In this document: in pieces, positions 33,434 to 40,042 of the stretch
Numbering within the stretch: position 1 is the stretch's first letter
Layout of the letters: every line of letters begins with the position of its first letter
NCBI RefSeq assembly: GCF_014648515.1
Contig: NZ_BMRG01000001.1
Span: forward strand, 273,672 to 313,713
Reading direction: 5' to 3'
Source of the DNA: Saccharothrix coeruleofusca
Lineage (GTDB): Bacteria; Actinomycetota; Actinomycetes; Mycobacteriales; Pseudonocardiaceae
DNA: 40,042 nt
Notes under the pieces: model-generated
Seen by the model: the letters and a program-made list of their open reading frames with translations, nothing else
Databases searched by the model: none
What the model was told of the DNA's origin: nothing
Program-made: the position numbers and the translations under genes

Positions 33434-34306
33434 ATGAGCCTGGATGCCGAGGTCCTCATCGACTGGTTCGCCGACCACGCCCGCGACCTGCCCTGGCGCA
33501 GGCCGGAGTGCACCCCCTGGGGTGTGCTGGTCAGCGAGATCATGCTCCAGCAGACACCGGTCGCGCGGGTCGAGCCGGTGTGGCGCGAGTGGCTGGCGAG
33601 GTGGCCGACGCCGTCCGCGATGGCGGCGGCCACCCAGGGCGAGGTGCTGCGCGCGTGGGGCAAGCTCGGCTACCCCCGGCGCGCGCTGCGCCTGCACGCC
33701 GCCGCCCAGGCCATCGCCGAGCAGCACGGCGACGAGGTGCCGCACGACGTGGACGCCCTGCTGGCGCTGCCGGGCATCGGCGCGTACACCGCCCGCGCGG
33801 TGGCCGCTTTCGCCTACGGCAAGCGGTGCCCGGTGGTGGACACCAACGTCCGGCGGGTGGTCGCCCGCGCCGTGCACGGGGCCGCCGACGCGGGCCCGCC
33901 GTCCACCACCAGGGATCTCGCCGACGTCGAAGCGCTCCTGCCGGACCAGCGGGCCGCCGTCTACTCCGCCGCGCTGATGGAGCTGGGCGCGCTGGTCTGC
34001 ACCGCGCGCACGCCCAGGTGCGCGGACTGCCCGGTGCTGGCCGCCTGCGCCTGGCAGCGCGGCGGCCGCCCCGCCTACGACGGCCCGGTCAAGGTGGCGC
34101 AGAAGTTCGCGGGCACCGACCGCCAGGTCCGCGGCCTGCTGCTGGACGTGCTGCGCGGCACCGCCGAGCCGGTGGCCAAGTCCCGGTTGGACGTGGTGTG
34201 GGCGGACGCGGGCCAGCGCGACCGCTGCCTGCACTCGCTGCTGGTCGACGGCCTGGTCGAGCAGACCGCGAGCGGCCTGTTCGCCCTGCCGGGGGAACAC
34301 CGCTGA
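33434..34306 (+). CDS. mutY: A/G-specific adenine DNA glycosylase
   Basis: 290 residues, the length of actinobacterial MutY. It removes A opposite 8-oxoguanine. The catalytic E35 is in VSEIMLQQTPV, the helix-hairpin-helix in LLALPGIGAYTARAVAAFA, the catalytic D136 in VVDTNVRRV, and the 4Fe-4S cluster ligands are C189, C196, C199 and C205 (C-x6-C-x2-C-x5-C). The NUDIX-like C-terminal recognition domain of E. coli MutY is reduced to a short region. ATG 33434 with a G-rich stretch upstream is the likely start. Confidence 0.95.
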   Translation: MSLDAEVLIDWFADHARDLPWRRPECTPWGVLVSEIMLQQTPVARVEPVWREWLARWPTPSAMAAATQGEVLRAWGKLGYPRRALRLHAAAQAIAEQHGDEVPHDVDALLALPGIGAYTARAVAAFAYGKRCPVVDTNVRRVVARAVHGAADAGPPSTTRDLADVEALLPDQRAAVYSAALMELGALVCTARTPRCADCPVLAACAWQRGGRPAYDGPVKVAQKFAGTDRQVRGLLLDVLRGTAEPVAKSRLDVVWADAGQRDRCLHSLLVDGLVEQTASGLFALPGEHR

Positions 34307-34324
34307 ACGGTCAGCGCTAAACGG

Positions 34325-35068
34325 TCACGTCGGCGGCAGTCCGCTCAGGAACGCCTCCACCGCGCCGCGGTAGACCTCCGGGGCCTCGTCGTGCACCACG
34401 TGCCCGGACTCGGGCACCAGCAGGTGTCGCCCGCCCGCGCGTCGCGCCATCTCCGCCATCTGCCCCGGCGCCAGCGGGTGCCTGCCCGCCTCGATCACCA
34501 GCAGCGGGCACCGCACGGCGTCCACGAAGTCCCAGTAGGACCGCTCGCCCCACTCGGCCGCGATCTCGTACAGGTCGGCCAGGTCCGCGATCAGGTGGTA
34601 GCCGTCGGCGCGCTCCTCGAACAGCTCCTCCACGCGCGGCACGTCCACCACCGAGCGCACGTGCGCCAACGACTGGAACGGCACCGGCCACGCGTCGAAG
34701 TACCACCGCCAGTCCTCGACGGACTTGCCCCGGTTGTCCGGCACCACGTCCTCGGCGACCACCGCGCGCACCAGCTCCGGCCGCGTCGCGGCCAGCGCCA
34801 GCGCGTGCAGCCCGCCCATGGAGTGCCCGATCACCACGGCGGGCGCCAGGTCCAGGCGCCGCACCACGGCCACCAGGTCGGCCACGAAGTCCTCGGTGCG
34901 GAACGGCCCCCGCCGGGGGTTGCGGCCGTGCCCGCGCGCGTCCACGCCGACCACCCGGCCGTAGGGCTTCAGCCACCGCGCCACCGTCCACCACGTGCTG
35001 GCCCGGCTCATCAGGCCGTGCAGCAGCAGGATGCCCGGTCCCCGGCCACCGAACTCCACCACGCTCAT
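34325..35068 (-). CDS. Alpha/beta hydrolase
   Basis: 247 residues. Oxyanion region LLLHGLMS, nucleophile Ser in VIGHSMGGLHAL and catalytic His in ESGHVVHDEAP. An acidic residue near VIEAGRHPL is the likely third member. A helical cap lies between about 125 and 185. The substrate is unknown. In M. tuberculosis a hydrolase (Rv3591c) also sits between mutY and mhuD, so this is probably its counterpart. Its ATG is only 17 bp from the divergent start of the peptidase gene, and no ribosome binding site is visible. Confidence 0.88.
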   Translation of the reverse strand: MSVVEFGGRGPGILLLHGLMSRASTWWTVARWLKPYGRVVGVDARGHGRNPRRGPFRTEDFVADLVAVVRRLDLAPAVVIGHSMGGLHALALAATRPELVRAVVAEDVVPDNRGKSVEDWRWYFDAWPVPFQSLAHVRSVVDVPRVEELFEERADGYHLIADLADLYEIAAEWGERSYWDFVDAVRCPLLVIEAGRHPLAPGQMAEMARRAGGRHLLVPESGHVVHDEAPEVYRGAVEAFLSGLPPT

Positions 35069-35085
35069 GCGTGCATGATGACGAC

Positions 35086-36570
35086 ATGGCCATCAGCTCC
35101 AAGGCGCGCCCCGTCCTGCTGATCACCGCCCTGGTGCTGGTGGCGGCGGGTGTGGTGGTCGCCCGCCTGCCCGAGGAGGGCACCCCGACGGCCGCGCCCC
35201 CCGCTCCGGCACCCGCCCCCGCGTCCACCCCGGCGGTGGTGGACGCCCTGGGCGGTGACGGCGCGGGCGACCCGTACTACCCGCAGGACGGCAACACCGG
35301 CTACGACGTGCGCGGCTACGACGTGGCGATCAGCTACGACCCGGCCACCAGGCGGCTGGACGGCACCACCCGCGTCACCGCGACCGCCACGGCCGAGCTG
35401 ACCAGGTTCAACCTGGACCTCTACGCGCTGGTGGTCAGCCAGGTCGAGATCGGCGGCCAGGCCGCCCAGTTCCGCCAGGAGGGCGACCACGAGCTGGTGA
35501 TCACGCCCGCGACCCCGCTGGCCCGCGACGCCGAGTTCACCGTCTCGGTGACCTACGGCGGCGAGCCGACCCTGTTCGAGGACCGCGCCCTGGGCCGCAG
35601 CGGCTGGCAGATCTCCGCCTCCGGCGGCGCGTTCGCGGCGGGCGAGCCGCACTCGGCGACCACCTGGTTCCCGGCCAACGACACCCCGCGCGACAAGGCG
35701 ACCTTCCAGCTCGCCGCGCGCGTGCCGGACGGCTGGTCGGTGATCTCCAACGGGGTCGAGGGCGACAGCACCCGGGCCGACGGCTGGACCACGTTCCGCT
35801 GGTCGCACCCGGAGCCGATGGCGACCTACCTGGCCACCGTCGCGATCGACCGGTGGACCGTGGAGCGCTCGGCGCTGCCCGACGGCACCCCGGTGGTCGA
35901 CGCCTACGCGCCCGGCGCCGAGGGCGGGCGCGAGCACCAGCGCAGGCTGCCCGAGGTGCTGGAGTTCCTGGCGGGCGAGTTCGGCCCCTACCCGTTCGAC
36001 GCGGCGGGCGGGATCTACCTGGTCGACAACATCGGCTTCTCGCTGGAGACCCAGACCCGGCCGGTCTACGCCGGGTGGGCCGACCTGGACACCGTGGTGC
36101 ACGAGAACGCCCACCAGTGGTTCGGCAACGCGGTGAGCCTGCGCAGCTGGGCCGACATCTGCCTCAACGAGTGCTTCGCCAGCTACGCGCAGTGGCTGTG
36201 GGACGAGGCCAAGGGCGGCGCGGACCTCGACGCCCGCTACCGCGCCGAGGTGGAGCGCCGCGCGGACAGCGCCGCGTACTGGTCGCGCAAGCTCTACGAC
36301 ATGGGGCGGGGCAACGAGTTCCGCGGCGTCTACGACAAGGGCCAGCTCGCCCTGCACGCGCTGCGCAGGCAGATCGGCGAGGAGTCGTTCGACCGGGTGA
36401 TCAAGGACTGGCTCGCCGAGCACCACGACGGCAACGCCTCGTGGCCGGAGTTCGAGGCGCACGTGGAGCGGATCTCCGGGCAGGACCTCGACGGCTTCTT
36501 CGGCGCGTGGTTCCGGGGCGACCAGCGCCCCCCGGACGAGCACCTGTGGCCGGGTCCGCTGCGCAGGTAG
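35086..36570 (+). CDS. Secreted or membrane-anchored M1-family metallopeptidase
   Basis: 494 residues. One N-terminal hydrophobic segment (VLLITALVLVAAGVVVA) and a Pro/Ala-rich linker point to export or anchoring. The beta-sandwich domain (about 70-270) is followed by the thermolysin-like domain with zinc motif HENAH at 339-343 and third ligand E362 (HEXXH-x18-E). The exopeptidase motif GAMEN is degenerate, appearing as GFSLETQ: the Glu is kept and Asn becomes Thr. The C-terminal helical domain of long M1 enzymes is missing. ATG 35086 is used; an upstream GTG at 35071 would leave almost no gap to the divergent gene. Confidence 0.9.
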   Translation: MAISSKARPVLLITALVLVAAGVVVARLPEEGTPTAAPPAPAPAPASTPAVVDALGGDGAGDPYYPQDGNTGYDVRGYDVAISYDPATRRLDGTTRVTATATAELTRFNLDLYALVVSQVEIGGQAAQFRQEGDHELVITPATPLARDAEFTVSVTYGGEPTLFEDRALGRSGWQISASGGAFAAGEPHSATTWFPANDTPRDKATFQLAARVPDGWSVISNGVEGDSTRADGWTTFRWSHPEPMATYLATVAIDRWTVERSALPDGTPVVDAYAPGAEGGREHQRRLPEVLEFLAGEFGPYPFDAAGGIYLVDNIGFSLETQTRPVYAGWADLDTVVHENAHQWFGNAVSLRSWADICLNECFASYAQWLWDEAKGGADLDARYRAEVERRADSAAYWSRKLYDMGRGNEFRGVYDKGQLALHALRRQIGEESFDRVIKDWLAEHHDGNASWPEFEAHVERISGQDLDGFFGAWFRGDQRPPDEHLWPGPLRR

Positions 36571-36580
36571 GTTGGACGCC

Positions 36581-36901
36581 ATGGCAGTGGTGAAGATCAA
36601 CGCGATCCACGTCCCCGACGGCTCCGGCCCCGAGCTGGAGAAGCGGTTCGCCGCCCGGCTGGGTGCGGTGGACTCCTCCCCCGGCTTCCTCGGCTTCGAG
36701 CTGCTGCGCCCGACCGCCGGTGAGGACCGCTACTTCGTGGTGACCCACTGGGAGACCGACGAGGACTTCCGCAACTGGCTGGGCGGCAGCGGGCGCGAGG
36801 CGCACTCGGGCGAGCGGGCCAAGCCCGTGGGCACCGGCTCGGACCTGCTGGAGTTCGAGGTGGTGCTGCAGTCCCGGCCCAAGCGCGACGCCGAGGCGTG
36901 A
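36581..36901 (+). CDS. mhuD: Heme-degrading monooxygenase, MhuD type
   Basis: 106 residues of the antibiotic-biosynthesis-monooxygenase (ferredoxin-like) fold. From memory of the M. tuberculosis MhuD (Rv3592) sequence, the two align without gaps over nearly their whole length. The residues known to matter are kept: N7, R26, W66 and the heme ligand H75. MhuD opens heme without releasing CO, giving mycobilin and iron. ATG 36581 lies 7 nt after TAGGTT (36568-36573), a leaderless pattern. Its stop overlaps the sirtuin start (GTGA). The neighbourhood, mutY-hydrolase-mhuD, supports orthology. Confidence 0.9.
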   Translation: MAVVKINAIHVPDGSGPELEKRFAARLGAVDSSPGFLGFELLRPTAGEDRYFVVTHWETDEDFRNWLGGSGREAHSGERAKPVGTGSDLLEFEVVLQSRPKRDAEA

Positions 36902-37701
36902 TCGAGCGCGCCGCCGAGCTGGTCGCGGGCGCGGGGGCGGTGCTGGTGTGCGCGGGCGCGGGCATGGGCGTGGACTCCGGCCTGCCGGACTTCCGCGGCG
37001 CCGAGGGCTTCTGGCGGGCCTACCCGCCCTACGCCCGGCTCGGGCTGCGGTTCGAGGAGCTGGCCGACCCGGTGCACTTCGCCGACGACCCCGAGCTGGC
37101 CTGGGGCTTCTACGGGCACCGGCTCGCGCTCTACCGCGCCACCACCCCGCACGAGGGCTTCGCGGTGCTGCGCCGGTGGGGCGCGCGGGTGTTCACCTCC
37201 AACGTGGACGGCCAGTTCCAGCGCGCCGGGTTCGAGCACGTGGCCGAGGTGCACGGGTCGATCCACCACCTGCAGTGCGTCGAGCCGTGCACCGACGACG
37301 TGTGGTCCGCCGACGGGGTCGAGGTGGCGGTCGACCCGGAGACCATGCGCGCGGTCGGGCCGCTGCCGTCGTGCCGCAACTGCGGCGGGCTCGCGCGGCC
37401 CAACATCCTCATGTTCGGCGACTGGGCGTGGGTGGCGGGCCGCAGCCAGGCCCGGCTGGACGAGCTGACCGCGTGGCGGCGCGCCCGCCGCGACCTGGTG
37501 GTGATCGAGATCGGCGCGGGCGTGGCGGTGCCCACCGTGCGCCGCCAGGCGGAGCTGGCCAGCGCCGCGGGCGGGGCCCTGATCCGGATCAACCCGCGCG
37601 AGCCGGAGGTGCGGCACGGGCGGGGGGTGGCGCTGCGGATGGGGGCGCGGGAGGCGCTGAACGCGATCGACGCCACACTTCGCGGTGATTCCGGATCTTG
37701 A
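36898..37701 (+). CDS. Sir2-family NAD-dependent protein (atypical class)
   Basis: 267 residues. NAD-binding GAGMGVDSGLPDFRG at 20-34, TSNVD at 100-104 and the catalytic H119 in VHGSIHHLQC. Four zinc cysteines are at 127, 131, 159 and 162. The usual GAGxSxxSGIPDFR and TQNID motifs are changed, which places it in a less studied bacterial branch rather than the CobB type. Substrates may be acyl-lysine or other modified proteins. GTG start within the mhuD stop codon means that the two genes are translated together. It is longer than SirTM-like proteins only by a short C-terminal tail. Confidence 0.88.
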   Translation: MIERAAELVAGAGAVLVCAGAGMGVDSGLPDFRGAEGFWRAYPPYARLGLRFEELADPVHFADDPELAWGFYGHRLALYRATTPHEGFAVLRRWGARVFTSNVDGQFQRAGFEHVAEVHGSIHHLQCVEPCTDDVWSADGVEVAVDPETMRAVGPLPSCRNCGGLARPNILMFGDWAWVAGRSQARLDELTAWRRARRDLVVIEIGAGVAVPTVRRQAELASAAGGALIRINPREPEVRHGRGVALRMGAREALNAIDATLRGDSGS

Positions 37702-37776
37702 GGCAACGCGGACTGCCCTTCCGCGCGTGTACCCCCGTAAGGTGAGTCGGCTACCACTCGATCATGGGGGACCGAA

Positions 37777-39300
37777 TTGGCTGCAAGATGGTTGGGCGCG
37801 AGACGGGTCAAGGCGGGCGTGACAGCGCTCGTCGCGGCGGTTGTCACGGCGGCTGTCACGGTGGCGCTGGCGCCGCCCGCCGCCGCGCACCACGAGAACA
37901 TGGCGGCCCGTGTCCAGGCCGCCTGGCAAGTCGCCAGCAACCGCAACACCACCGTGGCCATCGGCTACATGGACCGGGTCACCGGTGAGTACCGCGACAA
38001 CGGGCAGGTCGCGCACCAGCACTTCGGCTCGGCGTCGCTGGTGAAGCTGTTCATCGCCGACGACCTGCTCTACCGGTCGTGGCGCGGCGAGTTCGGCATG
38101 ACCCAGTACGACTGGACCCAGCTCGACCTGATGCTGAGCTCGTCCGACGACGCCGCGGCCAGCCGGTTCTGGTCCAACCACGGCGGCCCGGCGATCCTGA
38201 ACCGGGTCAAGAGCCGCTACGGCCTCAACGAGATCCAGCCGCCGCCCAGCGCGCCGTGGTGGGGCCTGACCAAGATCACCTCGTTCGACATCTCGGTCTA
38301 CTACCAGCGGATGCTCAACGGGGCGGGCGGGCTGCCCGGCTTCCTGGCCGACCACATCGTGGCCGCGCTGCGGCAGTTCACCTCGCACGGCACCGACGGC
38401 TTCTACCAGCGCCACGGCCTGCCCGACGGGCTGCCCCGCGAAGGCGTCCTGGGCGTCAAGCAGGGCTGGATGTGCTGCACCAACAACACCCGCACCATCC
38501 ACACCTCGGGCCTGGTCGGCGGCGACTCCCGGTACATCGTCGTGGTGCTGGGCCAGGAGGGCAGCGGCGGCAGCTACCAGTACACGCAGGACTCGGTCAC
38601 CGGGGCGGTGCGGGCGCTGTTCCCGGACGGCTACGTGCACCGGCCCGCCGAGCACAACCCGTTCGGCGCGCTGGACGTGGTGACCGTGGACAACGAGCGG
38701 ATGCTGGTGCGCTCGCAGGGCTGGGTCATCGACCCGGACACCGCCGACCCGACCTACGCGCACCTGTTCATCGACAGCGGCGGCTTCGACATGGGCCTGG
38801 TCCGCGACCCGCGCCCGGACGTGGCCCAGCACTACCCCGCCTACGGCCCGAACCACGGCTTCGACGCCACCGGCCCGATGCCCGGCGGCACGCACAACGT
38901 GTGCCTCTACGGCGTGAACATCCACCACGGCGACGGCAACCCGCAGCTGGGCTGCCGCTCGGTGAGCGCGCCGCAGAAGCCGTTCGGCTCGCTGGACTCG
39001 GTCACCCCGTCGGCGGGCAAGGTCCGCGTGGTCGGCTGGGTCGCCGAGTCGGAGCTGGGCGGCAGCCAGTCGCCCGCGCACCTGCTGGTCGACGGCGTCG
39101 CCCAGGACATGGGCTTCGCCGGGATCAGCCGCCCCGACCTCCAGCAGGGCTACGGCGCCTACGGCATCAACCACGGCTTCGACCACACGGCGACCGTCAC
39201 CCCCGGCACGCACGAGGTGTGCGTGCTCGGGATAGACCTCGCCACCTCGGCGGGGCACACCCCGCTGGGCTGCCGGACCGTCACCGTGCCCGCCGCATGA
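37777..39300 (+). CDS. Secreted serine beta-lactamase/PBP-fold protein with duplicated C-terminal module
   Basis: 507 residues from TTG 37777, with GGGGGA 5 nt upstream. Signal peptide with cleavage near PPAAA at 37. Residues about 40-290 look like a penicillin-binding/beta-lactamase fold: S87-x-x-K90 (SLVK), S123-D-D instead of SxN, and K228-Q-G instead of KTG. Then come two copies of a module of about 105 residues (295-399 and 402-507), each starting PFG(A/S)LD, containing GW(V), HLxxD, RPD, YGxNHGFD, GTH and VC, and ending LGCR(S/T)V. The module resembles ones on other actinobacterial exported proteins and may bind the cell wall. A lipoprotein gene overlaps its stop (ATGA). Confidence 0.82.
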   Translation: MAARWLGARRVKAGVTALVAAVVTAAVTVALAPPAAAHHENMAARVQAAWQVASNRNTTVAIGYMDRVTGEYRDNGQVAHQHFGSASLVKLFIADDLLYRSWRGEFGMTQYDWTQLDLMLSSSDDAAASRFWSNHGGPAILNRVKSRYGLNEIQPPPSAPWWGLTKITSFDISVYYQRMLNGAGGLPGFLADHIVAALRQFTSHGTDGFYQRHGLPDGLPREGVLGVKQGWMCCTNNTRTIHTSGLVGGDSRYIVVVLGQEGSGGSYQYTQDSVTGAVRALFPDGYVHRPAEHNPFGALDVVTVDNERMLVRSQGWVIDPDTADPTYAHLFIDSGGFDMGLVRDPRPDVAQHYPAYGPNHGFDATGPMPGGTHNVCLYGVNIHHGDGNPQLGCRSVSAPQKPFGSLDSVTPSAGKVRVVGWVAESELGGSQSPAHLLVDGVAQDMGFAGISRPDLQQGYGAYGINHGFDHTATVTPGTHEVCVLGIDLATSAGHTPLGCRTVTVPAA

Positions 39301-39866
39301 ACAAGCGCGTGACGCTGCTGCTCGCCGCGAGCCTGGTCGGGCTCGCGGCGGGCGGTTGCAGCAGCGGCGGCGGACCGGCGGGCGCGGGCACGCCGAGCCC
39401 GCCGCCCCCGCCGGCCAGCCCGGCGTTCAGCGAGGTGCCCTCGTTCACCGGCACGCCCCCGACCATCGCGTCGGTCACCTCCGACGCGCCGATCACGGCG
39501 ACCGTGGACCCCGGCTCGGTGGCCCGCTCGGGTCTGCCCACCGGGGACGCGCGCGGGCGGATGAAGCTCGCGCTGACCGGCCTGGGCGTGGTCGAGTCGG
39601 AGGTCACCGGCCGCTGCGAGGCCAAGGGCGACACCACCCGGCTGGAGCTGAAGTCCTCGTCCGGGACGAAGGTGGTGGTGGCGCTGGTCGCGGGCGGCAC
39701 CTCGTCGGTGGAGATCGACGACACCGGCCTGCAGATGGCCGCGGCCCTGCTGCCCGGCGACTACCAGGTGGCCCCGCCCCGGCTGACCGCGGCGGCCCGG
39801 TTCCAGCCCGAGGGCTCGGACCTGCCCGGCGGCCGCCTGGACCTCGACGTGGCCTGCGCGGGCTGA
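39297..39866 (+). CDS. Lipoprotein of unknown function, LpqH-like in layout
   Basis: 189 residues. Signal peptide with lipobox AGGC (C21), a Gly/Pro/Ser-rich linker to about residue 45, then a beta-rich domain with a Cys pair (TGRCEAKGD and DVACAG at the end) as in the 19-kDa antigen LpqH family. The similarity is one of pattern only. The ATG overlaps the stop of the secreted serine-fold protein by 4 nt, so both are exported together and may act on the same surface structure. Confidence 0.75.
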   Translation: MNKRVTLLLAASLVGLAAGGCSSGGGPAGAGTPSPPPPPASPAFSEVPSFTGTPPTIASVTSDAPITATVDPGSVARSGLPTGDARGRMKLALTGLGVVESEVTGRCEAKGDTTRLELKSSSGTKVVVALVAGGTSSVEIDDTGLQMAAALLPGDYQVAPPRLTAAARFQPEGSDLPGGRLDLDVACAG

Positions 39867-39875
39867 CACCCGCGC

Positions 39876-40042
39876 TCAGGCGTCGGGGACCACGAACTCG
39901 GCGAGCACCGCCCGGTGGTCGGTGCCGGCGATGTCGATCACCTCGAACCGGTCCACCGGGCACCGGTTGTCCACCAGCACGTGGTCGATCTGCACCAGCG
40001 GCGGCCACCACCCCTCCGACGGCCAGGTGGGCGTCAGCCCGG
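39876..40042 (-). CDS. C-terminal end of an endonuclease/exonuclease/phosphatase-family protein (5' end outside the window)
   Basis: The last 55 codons are visible and the frame runs off the window edge. They read GLTPTWP, PPLVQIDHVLVDNRC and IDIAGTDHRAVLAEFVV, the end of the EEP (DNase I-like) superfamily: the IDH motif and the catalytic His pair in TDHRAV are typical. Members cleave nucleic acids or phospho-compounds, and with this little sequence no substrate can be given. It converges on the lipoprotein gene with only 9 bp between the stops. Confidence 0.82.
   Translation of the reverse strand, partial: GLTPTWPSEGWWPPLVQIDHVLVDNRCPVDRFEVIDIAGTDHRAVLAEFVVPDA

Overview
The window is very GC-rich (about 70% or more by eye) and carries the core gene order radA-lpqE | carD-ispD-ispF ... 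cysS-rlmB and mutY-hydrolase ... mhuD. That order is known from mycobacteria and other mycolic-acid and Pseudonocardiales-type Actinobacteria. Together with many GTG/TTG starts, leaderless-looking promoters and an AICE-type integrase, this points to a soil actinomycete, most likely Pseudonocardiales (inference).

Layout. (1) 1-3211 is the right end of an integrated element: the 3' end of a DUF3987-like replication/primase gene, a repeat-rich non-coding block with nested inverted repeats, a small secreted protein, an excisionase, a tyrosine integrase with a Cys-rich insert, and a tRNA-Thr(TGT) whose 3' end faces the integrase. (2) 3647-7667 is trehalose metabolism: otsA, then an OtsB phosphatase fused to a GH15 (trehalase/glucoamylase-like) domain, closed by an 18-bp terminator. 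(3) 7719-12314: radA and an LpqE-like lipoprotein (minus), carD, ispD, ispF and a PPOX/F420-type enzyme (plus). (4) 12315-15652 is an accessory interruption between ispF and cysS: a 600-bp AT-richer gap with a perfect Crp/GlxR-type palindrome, a DUF3800 gene, an MHS-family transporter and a HAD hydrolase. (5) 15698-19530: cysS, rlmB and an MBOAT acyltransferase. (6) 19827-22784: an efflux-type MFS gene with an overlapping 13-codon leader ORF, and a membrane GGDEF diguanylate cyclase. (7) 22947-25491 (minus): a Zn/Mn-type ABC importer with overlapping genes. (8) 25641-32815: maltose-type ABC import (msiK-like ATPase, malG, malF, malE, all minus), a decayed methyltransferase, a divergent LacI regulator (malR) and a second LacI regulator. 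(9) 32904-40042: beta-carbonic anhydrase, mutY, an alpha/beta hydrolase divergent from a secreted M1 peptidase, a MhuD-type heme oxygenase overlapping a sirtuin, a secreted penicillin-binding/beta-lactamase-fold protein with a duplicated C-terminal module overlapping a lipoprotein, and the 3' end of an endonuclease/exonuclease/phosphatase gene.

How they work together. Sugar import (malEFG with msiK) sits in the same window as trehalose synthesis and turnover. The carD-isp-cysS-rlmB cluster is housekeeping. At least eight genes have a TANNNT hexamer 6-8 nt before the start codon and no clear ribosome binding site, so leaderless transcription seems common here. The least ordinary parts are the integrated element's non-coding repeats, the OtsB-GH15 fusion, the 12.3-12.9 kb gap, the leader peptide before the efflux gene and the MhuD-sirtuin pair. 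All functions are read from sequence motifs and remembered family features; no database search was run.
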